Shown here in pieces: positions 33,182 through 43,160 of a DNA stretch of 64,000 nucleotides. The notes below the pieces were generated by a model. It ran no database searches, was not told the origin of the DNA, and worked only from the letters and a program-made list of their open reading frames with translations. The translations under genes and the position numbers were made by a program. The stretch's first letter is position 1, and each line of letters opens with the position of its first letter. Where the stretch lies: positions 552,528 through 616,527 of the forward strand of contig NZ_JAEVYN010000002.1 of NCBI RefSeq assembly GCF_016807185.1, written 5' to 3'. The stretch comes from Leptolyngbya sp. Cla-17 (GTDB lineage: Bacteria; Cyanobacteriota; Cyanobacteriia; Leptolyngbyales; Leptolyngbyaceae).

Positions 33182-35941
33182 TTGAGCCTTTGCGTTCTCA
33201 TGATAAATGTTGGTATTTTGCATTCTTTAACTGGCTTAATGGCAATTAGCGAATCATTGCTCGTTGATGCTGCCCTGATGGCGATCGCCGAAATCAACCA
33301 ATCTGGCGGTGTATTGGGTCAAGCGATCGCACCCAGTATTGAAGATGGAGCCTCAAATGAGAAAACCTTTGCTCAAAAAGCGAGAAAGCTGATCCAGCAA
33401 GATCAGGTTGCCACGTTATTTGGCTGTTGGACTTCTGCCTGTCGAAAAGCGGTCATTCCCGTTTTGGAAGACCTGGATGTCCTGCTCTGGTATCCACTGC
33501 AATATGAAGGCTTAGAAGAATCTAAGCACATTTTCTACACCGGATCTTGTCCCAATCAGCAGGTTAAACCTGCCCTAGAGTGGCTTGTGAAGCAGCACGG
33601 CAAGCGGTTTTATTTAGTGGGATCAGATTATGTGTTTCCACGCACGGTTCATAAAATTATTGATGCTCAACTGAAAGGATTGGGTGGCAATGTGCTTGAA
33701 GAAGCCTACGTGCCTTTGGGCGGCAAGGATTTCACCCACATTCTCGATCGCATTCTTCAGCTACAGCCTGATGTCATTTTCAACACGCTCAATGGCGACA
33801 GCAATGTGGCATTTTATCAGCAGTATTATCAATCTGGAATTCAGCCTGCTCAAATGCCGATCATGGCGGTCAGTGTTGCCGAGCCAGAGTTACAACGCAT
33901 CGCCGCAGAAGCCGCAGGCACCTATGCCAGTTGGAGCTACTTCCAAAGTTTAGACCTCCCCAAAAACCAGCAATTTGTCCAAAACTTTCAAGCGAGGTAT
34001 GGCAGCGATCGCGTTACCAGCGACCCTATTGAAGCCGCCTATACCCAGGTGTATCTGTGGAAGCAAGCTGTGGAAGCGGCGCGATCGCTGGAGATTAATG
34101 CCGTCCGAAATTCTGCCATTGGGCAAACCTTTGAGGCTCCAAGTGGTTTAGTGCGGATTGATGAAAACCAGCATCTCTGGAAAGGGTGCTACCTGGGCAA
34201 AGCGCAGCCTAATGGACAGTTTGAGATTGTGTATGGCAGCGATCAATCCATTCAGCCCATGCCTTGGCTCGGCATCAAGGAATTAACCGATCCAGTCATG
34301 CAAAACCTGCTGATGAACCTGCTGGCAGAGGTGCCTCAAGCCGTTCAACACATCTCCCAGCTAGAGCAAAAATCTCAAGAACTAGAAACGACTCTTATCC
34401 AACTGCAAGACGAAACCACAGCACGACAACAAACCCAAACCGAACTCCAAGCAATGTTCACGGCAATGAATGATTATGTGGTGGTTCACAATGGGCAGGG
34501 GCAGTATCTCAAAATTTTATCTGCCCAAGCCAGCGTTTTATACAAGCCAGAAATCGATCGCCTAGGTAAAACGCTCTATGATGTGTTGCCAAAAGACCAA
34601 GCAGATAATCATCTGCATCACATTCAGCAGGTTTTACAAACTCAGCAGGCGGTCAACGTTGAGTATCAACTGCCCATTCAAGGCGAGATCCGCTGGTATT
34701 CTGCCTATGTTGCGCCCTTGACGGAAACCACAGTCATTTGGGCAGCGCGAAACATTAGTGACCTGAAACGAGTTGAAGCAGACTTGCGCCAAAGCGAGAA
34801 CAAAAAGCGGGCATTGCTGGAAATTATTCCCGATTTGATGTTACAGATGAACCGCGAAGGAATTTATTTAGACTTTATTCCACCGACTAATTTCAATGTG
34901 GTTGGTGAGGAACTCATTGGCAAAAGCGAGTACGAAGTGATGCCGCTTAAACATGCTCAAAAGCGAATGCATTATGTTGAAAGGGCACTGCAAACGGGCG
35001 AATTACAACTGTTTGAATCCACGTTGGAAGTCGATGGGACGCTCCAGTATGAGGAATCACGTATTATCCCTTTTGAAGAAAATGAAGTACTGATTATTGT
35101 GCGGGATGTCAGCGATCGCAAGCGATCAGAACTTGCCCTAGCTCAAGCCCACGCAGAAATTGTGACGCTGAATCAACAGTTAAAATCAGAAAATCTGAGA
35201 ATGGGTGCTGAGCTAGCTGTAACGCGCCAATTGCAAGAAATGGTGCTCCCACGAGAAGCCGAACTGAAAGCAATCTTACCCCTAGATATTGCTGGATTCA
35301 TGCAATCTGCCGAAGAAGTTGGCGGCGATTATTATGATGTTGTGCAGCACAACGGCAAAGTTAGGATTGGCATTGGCGATGTTACCGGACACGGCTTGGA
35401 AAGCGGTGTGCTGATGCTGATGACACAAACTGCCGTGCGAACTTTGATTGCGAATGGCGAAGAGGATCCAATCAAACTGCTGAACACGATTAACAGCACT
35501 TTGTATGACAACACTCACCGGATGAAATCCCAAAAAAACATGACCCTTTCCCTGCTTCAGTACGAAATGGGCGTACTGAATCTGACCGGGCAGCATGAAG
35601 ACGTGATTATATTGCGAACCGATGGGGAGATCGAATGTATCGATACGTTTGAGTTGGGTTTTCCTTTAGGGCTGGAAAAAGACATCAGTGCCTTTGTCGC
35701 GCAAACTAACATTCAGCTAAACCTTGGCGATGTGGCCGTACTCTACACCGATGGCATTACCGAAGCCATGAATCTAAAAAAAGAGCAATATGGATTGGAG
35801 CGCTTTCATCGAGCTCTGCAAATGAATCGCGATCGCTCAGCAACCGAAATCCAGCAGCGTGTCATTTTTGATGTCATGGAGTTTATCGGCGATCAACGCG
35901 TTTTTGACGACATTACCCTACTGGTATTAAAGCGGCGTTAA
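33182..35941 (+). CDS. UrtA-like ligand-binding domain, PAS domains and SpoIIE phosphatase
   Basis: This 919-residue sensor has three parts. Residues about 5-375 match urea/amide ABC binding proteins (UrtA/FmdD): VGILHSLTGLMAISE, ATLFGCWTSACRKAVIPV, LWYPLQYEG and IEAAYTQVYLWKQAV. A coiled coil (about 390-420) leads to two PAS domains (about 425-540 and 545-650). A second coiled coil precedes a SpoIIE/RsbU-type PP2C domain (about 690-918) with EEVGGDYYDV, IGDVTGHGLESG, LYTDGITEAMN and FDDITLLVL. The metal-binding Asp residues are present. There is no signal peptide or membrane span, so the binding domain should sense an intracellular amide or urea-like ligand. The likely output is dephosphorylation of a STAS-domain protein. 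Confidence 0.87.
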   Translation: MSLCVLMINVGILHSLTGLMAISESLLVDAALMAIAEINQSGGVLGQAIAPSIEDGASNEKTFAQKARKLIQQDQVATLFGCWTSACRKAVIPVLEDLDVLLWYPLQYEGLEESKHIFYTGSCPNQQVKPALEWLVKQHGKRFYLVGSDYVFPRTVHKIIDAQLKGLGGNVLEEAYVPLGGKDFTHILDRILQLQPDVIFNTLNGDSNVAFYQQYYQSGIQPAQMPIMAVSVAEPELQRIAAEAAGTYASWSYFQSLDLPKNQQFVQNFQARYGSDRVTSDPIEAAYTQVYLWKQAVEAARSLEINAVRNSAIGQTFEAPSGLVRIDENQHLWKGCYLGKAQPNGQFEIVYGSDQSIQPMPWLGIKELTDPVMQNLLMNLLAEVPQAVQHISQLEQKSQELETTLIQLQDETTARQQTQTELQAMFTAMNDYVVVHNGQGQYLKILSAQASVLYKPEIDRLGKTLYDVLPKDQADNHLHHIQQVLQTQQAVNVEYQLPIQGEIRWYSAYVAPLTETTVIWAARNISDLKRVEADLRQSENKKRALLEIIPDLMLQMNREGIYLDFIPPTNFNVVGEELIGKSEYEVMPLKHAQKRMHYVERALQTGELQLFESTLEVDGTLQYEESRIIPFEENEVLIIVRDVSDRKRSELALAQAHAEIVTLNQQLKSENLRMGAELAVTRQLQEMVLPREAELKAILPLDIAGFMQSAEEVGGDYYDVVQHNGKVRIGIGDVTGHGLESGVLMLMTQTAVRTLIANGEEDPIKLLNTINSTLYDNTHRMKSQKNMTLSLLQYEMGVLNLTGQHEDVIILRTDGEIECIDTFELGFPLGLEKDISAFVAQTNIQLNLGDVAVLYTDGITEAMNLKKEQYGLERFHRALQMNRDRSATEIQQRVIFDVMEFIGDQRVFDDITLLVLKRR

Positions 35942-36099
35942 TCGCTGTAGGCCTCGTTTTTTATCTCAGCTTCGCTTAAAAATAATTGATGAAGATAGGT
36001 TGAAGCTACGGAGTTTAAGGGAACAATAAGTGCGATTCATCCCACAGAGTGCCAAGATAGTAGCGTCCTTACCTTACCGATGGGTTCCCTTGTTGATTC

Positions 36100-37008
36100 A
36101 TGTCTCCATCTTCTAATCTTGCCGAACAAGTCATTTTGATTACAGGTGCTTCTACCGGAATTGGCGCTGCCTTAGCGCAGGTTTTAGCTCAGCAATACCC
36201 AGGCATTCGATTAGTTTTAGCGGCTCGTAGCCTAGAAAAACTTGATGCAGTGGCGACCCTGTGCCATAAATCTGGGGCAGAAACCCTGACTGTTGCCACT
36301 GACCTGACCCAGCTCGATCAAGTTCACGCTCTGGCAAAGGAGGCATTAAATCACTTTGGTCAGGTAGATGCATTGGTGAATAATGCGGGCTATGGGCAAA
36401 TGGGCGTTTTGGAACTGGTTCCTCCCGAAGCAGCCCGTCGCCAGTTTGAGGTGAATGTATTAGGTCCGTTGACGCTGATCCAATCGCTGATTCCGGCAAT
36501 GCGCGATCGCGGCGGTGGCAAAATTATCAACATCAGCTCTATTGGCGGCAGAACGGCCTTTCCCTTTGGTGGACTTTATAGTGCTTCCAAATTTGCCCTA
36601 GAAGCCCTCAGCGATACCCTGCGAATGGAACTGCAACCCTTCAACATTCAGGTGAGCGTGATCGAACCGGGTCCAGTCAGCACTAACTTTTTTGAAGTAG
36701 TGAGGCAAGAGATTACCAAAATATTCCCCAACCCAGAGACTACGCCTTACCGGGCGGCTTTTCAAAAAATGGAGACGCTAGAACAACAAACAAACGCCAA
36801 CGCTTGGACTTCGGAACAAGTAGCTGGGGTGATTATCAAAGCACTGAATACCAGTCGTCCCCAGCCGCGCTATGTGGCAGCCACAGGAGGTCGGTTTTTA
36901 CTGTTTTTCCTGACGAAGGTGCTATCTACGAGAACTGTTGATCGATTTTGGCAGCGTTTTTATGGGCTTGATTTGGTGGCTGAAGAGTGGCGGCGATCGC
37001 ATCAATGA
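36100..37008 (+). CDS. Short-chain dehydrogenase/reductase
   Basis: This 302-residue Rossmann enzyme has cofactor loop TGASTGIGAALA, NNAGYG, catalytic Ser in NISSIGG and Y-x3-K in YSASKFALEAL. An Arg in AARSLEK after the second strand suggests NADPH preference. A C-terminal hydrophobic end (GGRFLLFFLTKVL) may touch membrane. The substrate is unknown. It lies between the sensor phosphatase and the STAS-sugar transferase genes on the same strand. Confidence 0.88.
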   Translation: MSPSSNLAEQVILITGASTGIGAALAQVLAQQYPGIRLVLAARSLEKLDAVATLCHKSGAETLTVATDLTQLDQVHALAKEALNHFGQVDALVNNAGYGQMGVLELVPPEAARRQFEVNVLGPLTLIQSLIPAMRDRGGGKIINISSIGGRTAFPFGGLYSASKFALEALSDTLRMELQPFNIQVSVIEPGPVSTNFFEVVRQEITKIFPNPETTPYRAAFQKMETLEQQTNANAWTSEQVAGVIIKALNTSRPQPRYVAATGGRFLLFFLTKVLSTRTVDRFWQRFYGLDLVAEEWRRSHQ

Positions 37009-37212
37009 ATTTTAGAGTTTTTACTGCGAGGAATATCAATGTGTGAATGCTGTGAATTGAGTTCAAGAGGTTAATAAATGGGTAAGCTTTCCACGATGAT
37101 TTAAGAATTTCGTGGCTAAGATGCAGGGTGCAATATAGAGACTGCGATATATTGCCGCATTATCTACCAATCAATTGCTTTACAGTCCACTTACATAAGT
37201 TGAGCTAGCGCT

Positions 37213-38307
37213 GTGGTTGAATCTAACGGAAACCCTTGTCAAGTAACAATAGTGGATCACGCCTGCTCTATTCACATTCCCCCCGTTTTTACGGTCAAGA
37301 AGGCAGTGGAATTCAAGCAGAGCTTTCAAGAAGTTTGCCAAAATAATCCTGACTTAACGCGCATTGCGCTAGACTTCAGCGAAACAAAGTTTATGGATAG
37401 CAGTGGAATTGGTGCCCTGGTCGCCAGCCGCAAAATGGCGCAAAAAACTGGGTTCAACCTCGTGTTGCAAAATGTGCCACCGCAGGTGATGTCTGCGCTT
37501 GCCTTAGCTGACTTAGATAAATTCTTTGTGATTGAGCAGGGAGAGCCATCGGTATTCTCCTCTGGCTCTATAGCAGCAGCTAAACCAGTCGATCCATCAT
37601 CAAACTTGGTAAGAAGGTCTATTGAGGGCGCTCCAGGGAGGCTAATGCCGCAGCGCTTTAGAAATATTGGCAAAGCGGATGAGCAGCCGTTTATTACTCA
37701 TCCTTCCGTCAAGTCGGTGCCAAAGCGAATAATTGATATTGTGGGTTCCATAATTGGGCTAGCAATTACGGGCGTGGCGATTGTTCCGATCGCGATCGCC
37801 ATCAAACTCGACAGTCCCGGTCCACTCTTTTTTGGGCAAGTTCGATGTTCCCAAATGGGCAAGCGCTTCAAAATGTGGAAGTTTCGGTCGATGATTACCG
37901 ATGCCGAAGCCAAAAAGCACCTGGTTCAAAATGACGCAGAAGGCGCAATCTTTAAGGCAAAGAACGATCCTCGCATTACCCGCGTTGGTCGCATTTTGCG
38001 AAAAACTAGCCTAGATGAACTACCCCAATTTTGGAACGTGCTGAAGGGTGAAATGAGCTTAGTGGGCACCCGCCCGCCGACTCCTGATGAAGTGGAAAAA
38101 TATGAAATTCCTCAATGGCAGCGGTTGGATATTAAACCCGGCATGACGGGAGAATGGCAGGTAAACGGGCGATCTTCGGTGAAAAATTTTGAGGATATTG
38201 TGCAGCTTGACCTGAAATATCAGGAAAACTGGAGCTTGAAATATGATCTAGAGCTAATTGTCAAAACTATTCTGGTCATCTTCAACAAAAAATCTGGTGC
38301 AATGTAA
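37213..38307 (+). CDS. STAS domain fused to polyprenyl-phosphate sugar transferase
   Basis: This 364-residue fusion has a STAS (anti-anti-sigma-like) domain at about 5-110. TRIALDFSETKFMDSSGIGAL carries the Ser usually phosphorylated by anti-sigma kinases. A polar linker follows. A bacterial sugar transferase domain (about 170-364) starts with KRIIDIVGSIIGLAITGVAIV, a membrane hairpin. It continues with MWKFRSM, TRVGRILRKTSLDELPQFWNV, GEMSLVGTRPP, KPGMTGEWQVNGR and DLKYQENWSLKYDLELI. Such enzymes start exopolysaccharide repeat units by adding sugar-1-phosphate to undecaprenyl phosphate. The STAS part may allow phosphorylation-controlled activity. GTG start. Confidence 0.9.
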   Translation: MVESNGNPCQVTIVDHACSIHIPPVFTVKKAVEFKQSFQEVCQNNPDLTRIALDFSETKFMDSSGIGALVASRKMAQKTGFNLVLQNVPPQVMSALALADLDKFFVIEQGEPSVFSSGSIAAAKPVDPSSNLVRRSIEGAPGRLMPQRFRNIGKADEQPFITHPSVKSVPKRIIDIVGSIIGLAITGVAIVPIAIAIKLDSPGPLFFGQVRCSQMGKRFKMWKFRSMITDAEAKKHLVQNDAEGAIFKAKNDPRITRVGRILRKTSLDELPQFWNVLKGEMSLVGTRPPTPDEVEKYEIPQWQRLDIKPGMTGEWQVNGRSSVKNFEDIVQLDLKYQENWSLKYDLELIVKTILVIFNKKSGAM

Positions 38308-38436
38308 TTTTAGGACGCTTGTTCTAGTTCGTGTTATAAGGAAAGGGAATTTTGAGATTTTTGTTTAGTTTCACGTTTAGCAATTACACTTAACACGACT
38401 TCTCGCCCTTTCCTAACCCCCTAAACTTGACAGGCT

Positions 38437-41400
38437 TTGTATATTAAGCGCCTGGAACTTTCTAACTTCAAATCCTTTGGCGGTAAGGTAACGATTCCCT
38501 TGCTGCCGGGGTTTACCGTGGTTTCGGGTCCAAATGGATCAGGCAAATCCAACTTGATCGATGGATTGCTGTTTTGCTTGGGGTTAGCGGGTTCTAAAGG
38601 AATGCGAGCGGAACGGCTCCCTGACCTAGTAAACCACACCCAAAGTACGCGCAACCGTTCTACCGTGGAAGCCAGTGTCACCGTCACCTTCGACCTGGGC
38701 GATGAGCCGCTGTCGATGGATGATCAAATTGAACAATCAGTGAATGGTGATGGTTCAATGGTGGCTGAGTCCGATTTATTGAGTGGTGCAGAGCTTAACG
38801 GACAGGCTAAAAATGGCGCGAATGGCAACGGAAATGGGCATCAATCCGCACGCGAATGGAGTGTTACCCGCAAGCTGAGAGTGACTCAGCAGGGCACCTA
38901 CACCTCAAACTATTACATCAATGGCGAACCCTGCACGCTCACAGAACTTCACGATTCCCTAAATCGACTGCGGGTTTATCCTGAAGGCTACAATGTCGTG
39001 CTGCAAGGAGATGTGACGCGCATTATCTCAATGAATTCGCGGGAGCGCAGGGAAATAATTGACGAACTGGCAGGCGTAGCGGCGTTTGATCGCAAAATTG
39101 TCCAGGCGCGAGAAAAACTGAATGCGGTCAAGGATCGGGAAGACAAGTACCACATTGTTGAGCGCGAACTAATTGACCAGCGAGATCGCCTTGCCCAAGA
39201 CCGCATCAAAGCAGAAAAATACCAAAAACTGCGGCAAGAATTGCAGCGCAAAGAACAATGGGACGCGGTGATTCAATATCGCCAATCCACCCGTGCCATA
39301 CAGCAGCTTCAACAGCAGCTTGGCAGCGACGAACGGGCGATCGCCGATTTTACTGACCAGCTAGCGACCCTGGCGCTCGAAATTCAGCAATCCACGACCG
39401 AGCTAGAGCAACTCAACGTCCGCGTTAAAGCCTTAGGCGAAGAAGAACTATTGGCATTGCAGGCGACCCTGGCAACCCGCGAAGCCGAACTGCGCCAATT
39501 GCAGCGGCAAGAGCATGACTTGCAAACTGCTAGCCGCGAGTTGACAGTGAATCTGGGCCGCACTCAGCAAGAACTCCAAGAGCAGCAGCACCAGTTAGAT
39601 GCTTTGGCCCAAGAGAAAAAAATATTAGAGACACAGGATTTTGTGACGCTAAAGGCAGAGCGCGATCGCGCTCTGCAACAGCTAAACCTCAGCCGCGAAG
39701 CCGCCAGCGCTAGTGCCGCCACTGCGGAAGCTTGGGTGCAAGAGCAAACCGATCTGCGTCACCAAATTGATGCAGTTCTGGCAATCCTCAATCCTCAGCG
39801 TACCGAACAAGCCCAACTGCAAGAGCGCATTCATCTGTTAGAGCGCCAACTGCAAGAGCAAACACAAGCACAGCAAGCTTTGGAACAGCAGCTTGTGGAG
39901 CAAAAGACCCAACAAGCTGCGGTAGAGACACAACTCGCTGCATTTCAACAGCAGGTGCAATCTCTGGCGCAAGGATTGACGAATGCTGAGCAAGAACTAC
40001 AAATTCAGCAAGAAACCCGCGATCGCCTGCTACACGAACAGCGCGAGAAACAGCGTCGTCTCGACAAGCTAGAAGCTCAAACTCAAGCCCTGCAAGAAGC
40101 CCAGGGCACCCACGCCACCCAGTTGATTTTGCAAATGAACCTAGGTGGCATTTGCGGCTTGGTTGCCCAACTGGGACGGGTAGAACCTCGCTATCAACTG
40201 GCGCTGGAAACTGCCGCAGGTGCCCGACTGGGAAATTTAGTGGTGGAAGACGATGGCGTTGCCGCCGCCGCCATTGAACTGCTGAAACAGCGCAAAGCCG
40301 GACGTGCCACCTTCCTGCCGCTGAACAAAATTCAAGCGGGGAGATCGCCCAATCGGGGCACGCTGCGCTCCTTAGGTGGCTGTCTGGGCTATGCTCTCGA
40401 CCTGATCGAATTTGACGATCGCTACCGGGATGTCTTTGCCTACGTCTTCGGCTCTACCGTCGTATTTGAGACTCTCAGCGATGCCCGTCGTCACCTGGGC
40501 GATTACCGGATTGTGACGCTCACAGGCGACCTGCTGGAATCCTCTGGTGCTATGACTGGCGGCAGCAGCAACACCCGTCAGTCGCTTCACTTTGGCCCGA
40601 TGGATTCTGGTGACTCCGATGAAGTTAAAGCCCTACGCGATCGCCTCCAGGAAATTGAGCGCATCCTCATCCACTGCGACAACAGCATCCATCGCGCCGG
40701 AGATCTGGTTCGAGAACGCACTCAGGCACTCACCGCGCTACGCCAGCAGCATCGCGAAACTGAGATTCAGAAAAACCAGCTTACAAAAGACCTGCAAACC
40801 CTAGAAGCCAACTTTGCTCACCTGCACTCCCAGCAAACGCAGCAAACCCAAGAATTCAACACCGCTCGAACCCGCTTACAAACTTTAGAAGCCGCGATCC
40901 CAGCTCAAGACACCCAATTGCACCAATTGCGGCAAACCCTGACCGAGTTGGAGCAATCTCATACTCACAGTGAATGGCAGCAAGTTCAGGCAACCCTGCG
41001 ATCGCAAGAAGCAGATTTAAGTCAAAAAGAATTGGCACTGCGAACCGTCGAACAACGCCTCCGCGAGCTAGATAACCAATGCCAGCGTTTAGCAGAAAAA
41101 ATTGGTCAATCTCAGGAACGTATACAGAACTACCGCACGCAGCAAACCGCGCACCTTCAGCAACAGTCAGCGCTCAACACTCAGCAGTCCACCATCAACG
41201 ACCAAATTACAGAATCCCGCTCAACCCAGGTTTCTCTGGAAAAACGTCTGGGAGCCGAAAAAGGACAACGAGACAGCGCAGAACGACAACTGCGCGATCG
41301 CCAATTGCAGCATCAACAGCGAGAATGGAATCGGCAAAAAGTGCAGGAAACCCAGCAAAACCGCTGCGAACAACTGATTGCCCTGCAAGCCCAGGTGCAG

Positions 41401-42114
41401 ACTCAGCACACCAATCTGCCTGATCCTCTACCCGAAGTGCCAGAAGACATTGGCTTGGAACAGCTTCAGCAAGAGCTGCGATCGCTACAAAAGCGGCTTC
41501 AGGCAATGGAGCCTGTCAACATGCTGGCATTGGAAGAACACGAACGTACCCAAGCCAGATTGGATGAACTCAGCGAAAAACTCCACACTTTAGAAGAAGA
41601 GCGCACCGAACTGCTGCTTCGCATCGAAAACTTTACTACCCTTCGACAGCGCGCCTTCAAAGAAGCCTTTGATGCGGTCAACGAAAACTTTCAATCTATT
41701 TTCGCCATCCTCTCTGATGGCGATGGACATCTGCAACTGGATGACTCCAATGATCCATTCAACGGCGGCTTAAATTTAGTCGCCCACCCCAAAGGCAAGC
41801 CCGTTCAGCGTCTTGCTTCCATGTCTGGGGGGGAGAAATCCCTCACCGCGCTGAGCTTTATCTTTGCCTTACAGCGCTACCGTCCTTCTCCGTTTTATGC
41901 GTTTGATGAGGTCGATATGTTTCTTGATGGGGCAAATGTAGAGCGATTAGCTAGAATGATCAAACAGCAATCGCAGCAGGCGCAGTTTATTGTCGTGAGT
42001 CTTCGTCGTCCCATGATTGAATCTGCCCAGCGTCAGATTGGGGTGACCCAGGCTCGTGGTGCGTTCACACAAGTTTTAGGAATTGACCTAGTTCCACAAA
42101 GAGCCTCTCTGTGA
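38437..42114 (+). CDS. smc: Chromosome partition protein SMC
   Basis: This 1225-residue ATPase organises and segregates the chromosome. The N-terminal head has GPNGSGKSNLIDG. Two coiled coils (about 190-545 and 700-1050) flank a hinge near 560-680. The C-terminal head has MSGGEKSLTALS and FYAFDEVDMFLDGANV. An acidic Gly/Asn-rich insert (residues about 105-135, NGQAKNGANGNGNG) sits in the head, as in other cyanobacterial SMC proteins. The start must be TTG 38437, because an in-frame TGA lies nine bases upstream; the ribosome site is weak. It probably heads a unit with the next two genes. Confidence 0.93.
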   Translation: MYIKRLELSNFKSFGGKVTIPLLPGFTVVSGPNGSGKSNLIDGLLFCLGLAGSKGMRAERLPDLVNHTQSTRNRSTVEASVTVTFDLGDEPLSMDDQIEQSVNGDGSMVAESDLLSGAELNGQAKNGANGNGNGHQSAREWSVTRKLRVTQQGTYTSNYYINGEPCTLTELHDSLNRLRVYPEGYNVVLQGDVTRIISMNSRERREIIDELAGVAAFDRKIVQAREKLNAVKDREDKYHIVERELIDQRDRLAQDRIKAEKYQKLRQELQRKEQWDAVIQYRQSTRAIQQLQQQLGSDERAIADFTDQLATLALEIQQSTTELEQLNVRVKALGEEELLALQATLATREAELRQLQRQEHDLQTASRELTVNLGRTQQELQEQQHQLDALAQEKKILETQDFVTLKAERDRALQQLNLSREAASASAATAEAWVQEQTDLRHQIDAVLAILNPQRTEQAQLQERIHLLERQLQEQTQAQQALEQQLVEQKTQQAAVETQLAAFQQQVQSLAQGLTNAEQELQIQQETRDRLLHEQREKQRRLDKLEAQTQALQEAQGTHATQLILQMNLGGICGLVAQLGRVEPRYQLALETAAGARLGNLVVEDDGVAAAAIELLKQRKAGRATFLPLNKIQAGRSPNRGTLRSLGGCLGYALDLIEFDDRYRDVFAYVFGSTVVFETLSDARRHLGDYRIVTLTGDLLESSGAMTGGSSNTRQSLHFGPMDSGDSDEVKALRDRLQEIERILIHCDNSIHRAGDLVRERTQALTALRQQHRETEIQKNQLTKDLQTLEANFAHLHSQQTQQTQEFNTARTRLQTLEAAIPAQDTQLHQLRQTLTELEQSHTHSEWQQVQATLRSQEADLSQKELALRTVEQRLRELDNQCQRLAEKIGQSQERIQNYRTQQTAHLQQQSALNTQQSTINDQITESRSTQVSLEKRLGAEKGQRDSAERQLRDRQLQHQQREWNRQKVQETQQNRCEQLIALQAQVQTQHTNLPDPLPEVPEDIGLEQLQQELRSLQKRLQAMEPVNMLALEEHERTQARLDELSEKLHTLEEERTELLLRIENFTTLRQRAFKEAFDAVNENFQSIFAILSDGDGHLQLDDSNDPFNGGLNLVAHPKGKPVQRLASMSGGEKSLTALSFIFALQRYRPSPFYAFDEVDMFLDGANVERLARMIKQQSQQAQFIVVSLRRPMIESAQRQIGVTQARGAFTQVLGIDLVPQRASL

Positions 42115-42165
42115 TTTGATATAACATCTAACATGATTCGCGGATTAGGATTCGGGAAAAAATAA

Positions 42166-43155
42166 ATGGCATCTGAAGCAATTCGCCAACGCTCTGACAT
42201 TCTCGGTACATTAGTGGTCACCCGTGATAGTGGAAAAAAACTTGGCGTAGTCAGCCAACTTTGGGTCGATATTGACCAGCGTGAAGTCATAGCGCTGAGC
42301 CTTCGACCCAATCTGCTCTATGGCACTCCCCAACCCATGCTGCTAACTAGCATCCGGCAAATTGGCGATGTCATTCTGGTCGACGATGAAGATGTGATTG
42401 AAGAAATTGATACGGAAGTTTATAGCAGCTTGATCAACTGTGAAGTGATCACTGAAACAGGCGAACTTCTAGGGAAAGTACGCGGATTCAAATTTGATGT
42501 AGACGACGGCAAAGTCACGTCTTTAATCATCGCGTCTATTGGTCTTCCTCTGATTCCCGATCAAGTCGTCAGCACTTATGAACTGCCAATTGAAGAAATT
42601 GTCAGCAGTGGACCCGATCGCCTGATTGTGTTTGAAGGCTCAGAAGACCGCCTAATTCAGCTATCAGTAGGCGTATTAGAGCGGTTAGGCATTGGCAGCC
42701 CACCTTGGGAACGAGACGAAGACGAAGGCTACATCGCCCCAATGCGGTCTGAAAATCAGCTTGGAACCGGCATACGAACTCCTGTCAACGCTCAACTTCG
42801 GCAACGTGAACCTGCGGTTCAAGAAACTTGGGATGAGGATAATTGGGGGCAGCCAGAACCTCGCCAAATTCGTCAGCAAGAGCGTCGTGCAGAACCGCTT
42901 TATTACGAGGACGAGGATGATGAAGGCGATAACTGGAGCGAAAAAACTGCTGGCGATCGCTACAAAAGCGAACCCCAAGCCCAGCCTTATAGCGAAGGCG
43001 ACTATGACGATGATTATGATGACCAGTACGACGCGCCATTCGACGATTTAGAAGAAGATGCTTGGGCAGATAAACAGCCTAATAGCTACACTGCACCTCG
43101 TGTCAACATTCCCGAAAAAACAAAAACTCCTGAATACGAAGAGGAAGGCTACTAA
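42166..43155 (+). CDS. PRC-barrel domain protein with acidic tail
   Basis: This 329-residue protein has two PRC-barrel-like units, at about residues 8-90 (RSDILGTLVVTRDSGKKLGVV) and 90-170 (ITETGELLGKVRGFKFDVDDG). Its C-terminal half is disordered and very acidic/Tyr-rich (YYEDEDDEGDNW, YDDDYDDQYD). PRC-barrels occur in the photosynthetic reaction centre H subunit, RimM and other adaptors. It lies 51 bp after smc and 5 bp before the SET gene, so all three are probably cotranscribed. Role unknown. Confidence 0.82.
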   Translation: MASEAIRQRSDILGTLVVTRDSGKKLGVVSQLWVDIDQREVIALSLRPNLLYGTPQPMLLTSIRQIGDVILVDDEDVIEEIDTEVYSSLINCEVITETGELLGKVRGFKFDVDDGKVTSLIIASIGLPLIPDQVVSTYELPIEEIVSSGPDRLIVFEGSEDRLIQLSVGVLERLGIGSPPWERDEDEGYIAPMRSENQLGTGIRTPVNAQLRQREPAVQETWDEDNWGQPEPRQIRQQERRAEPLYYEDEDDEGDNWSEKTAGDRYKSEPQAQPYSEGDYDDDYDDQYDAPFDDLEEDAWADKQPNSYTAPRVNIPEKTKTPEYEEEGY

Positions 43156-43160
43156 CGACA

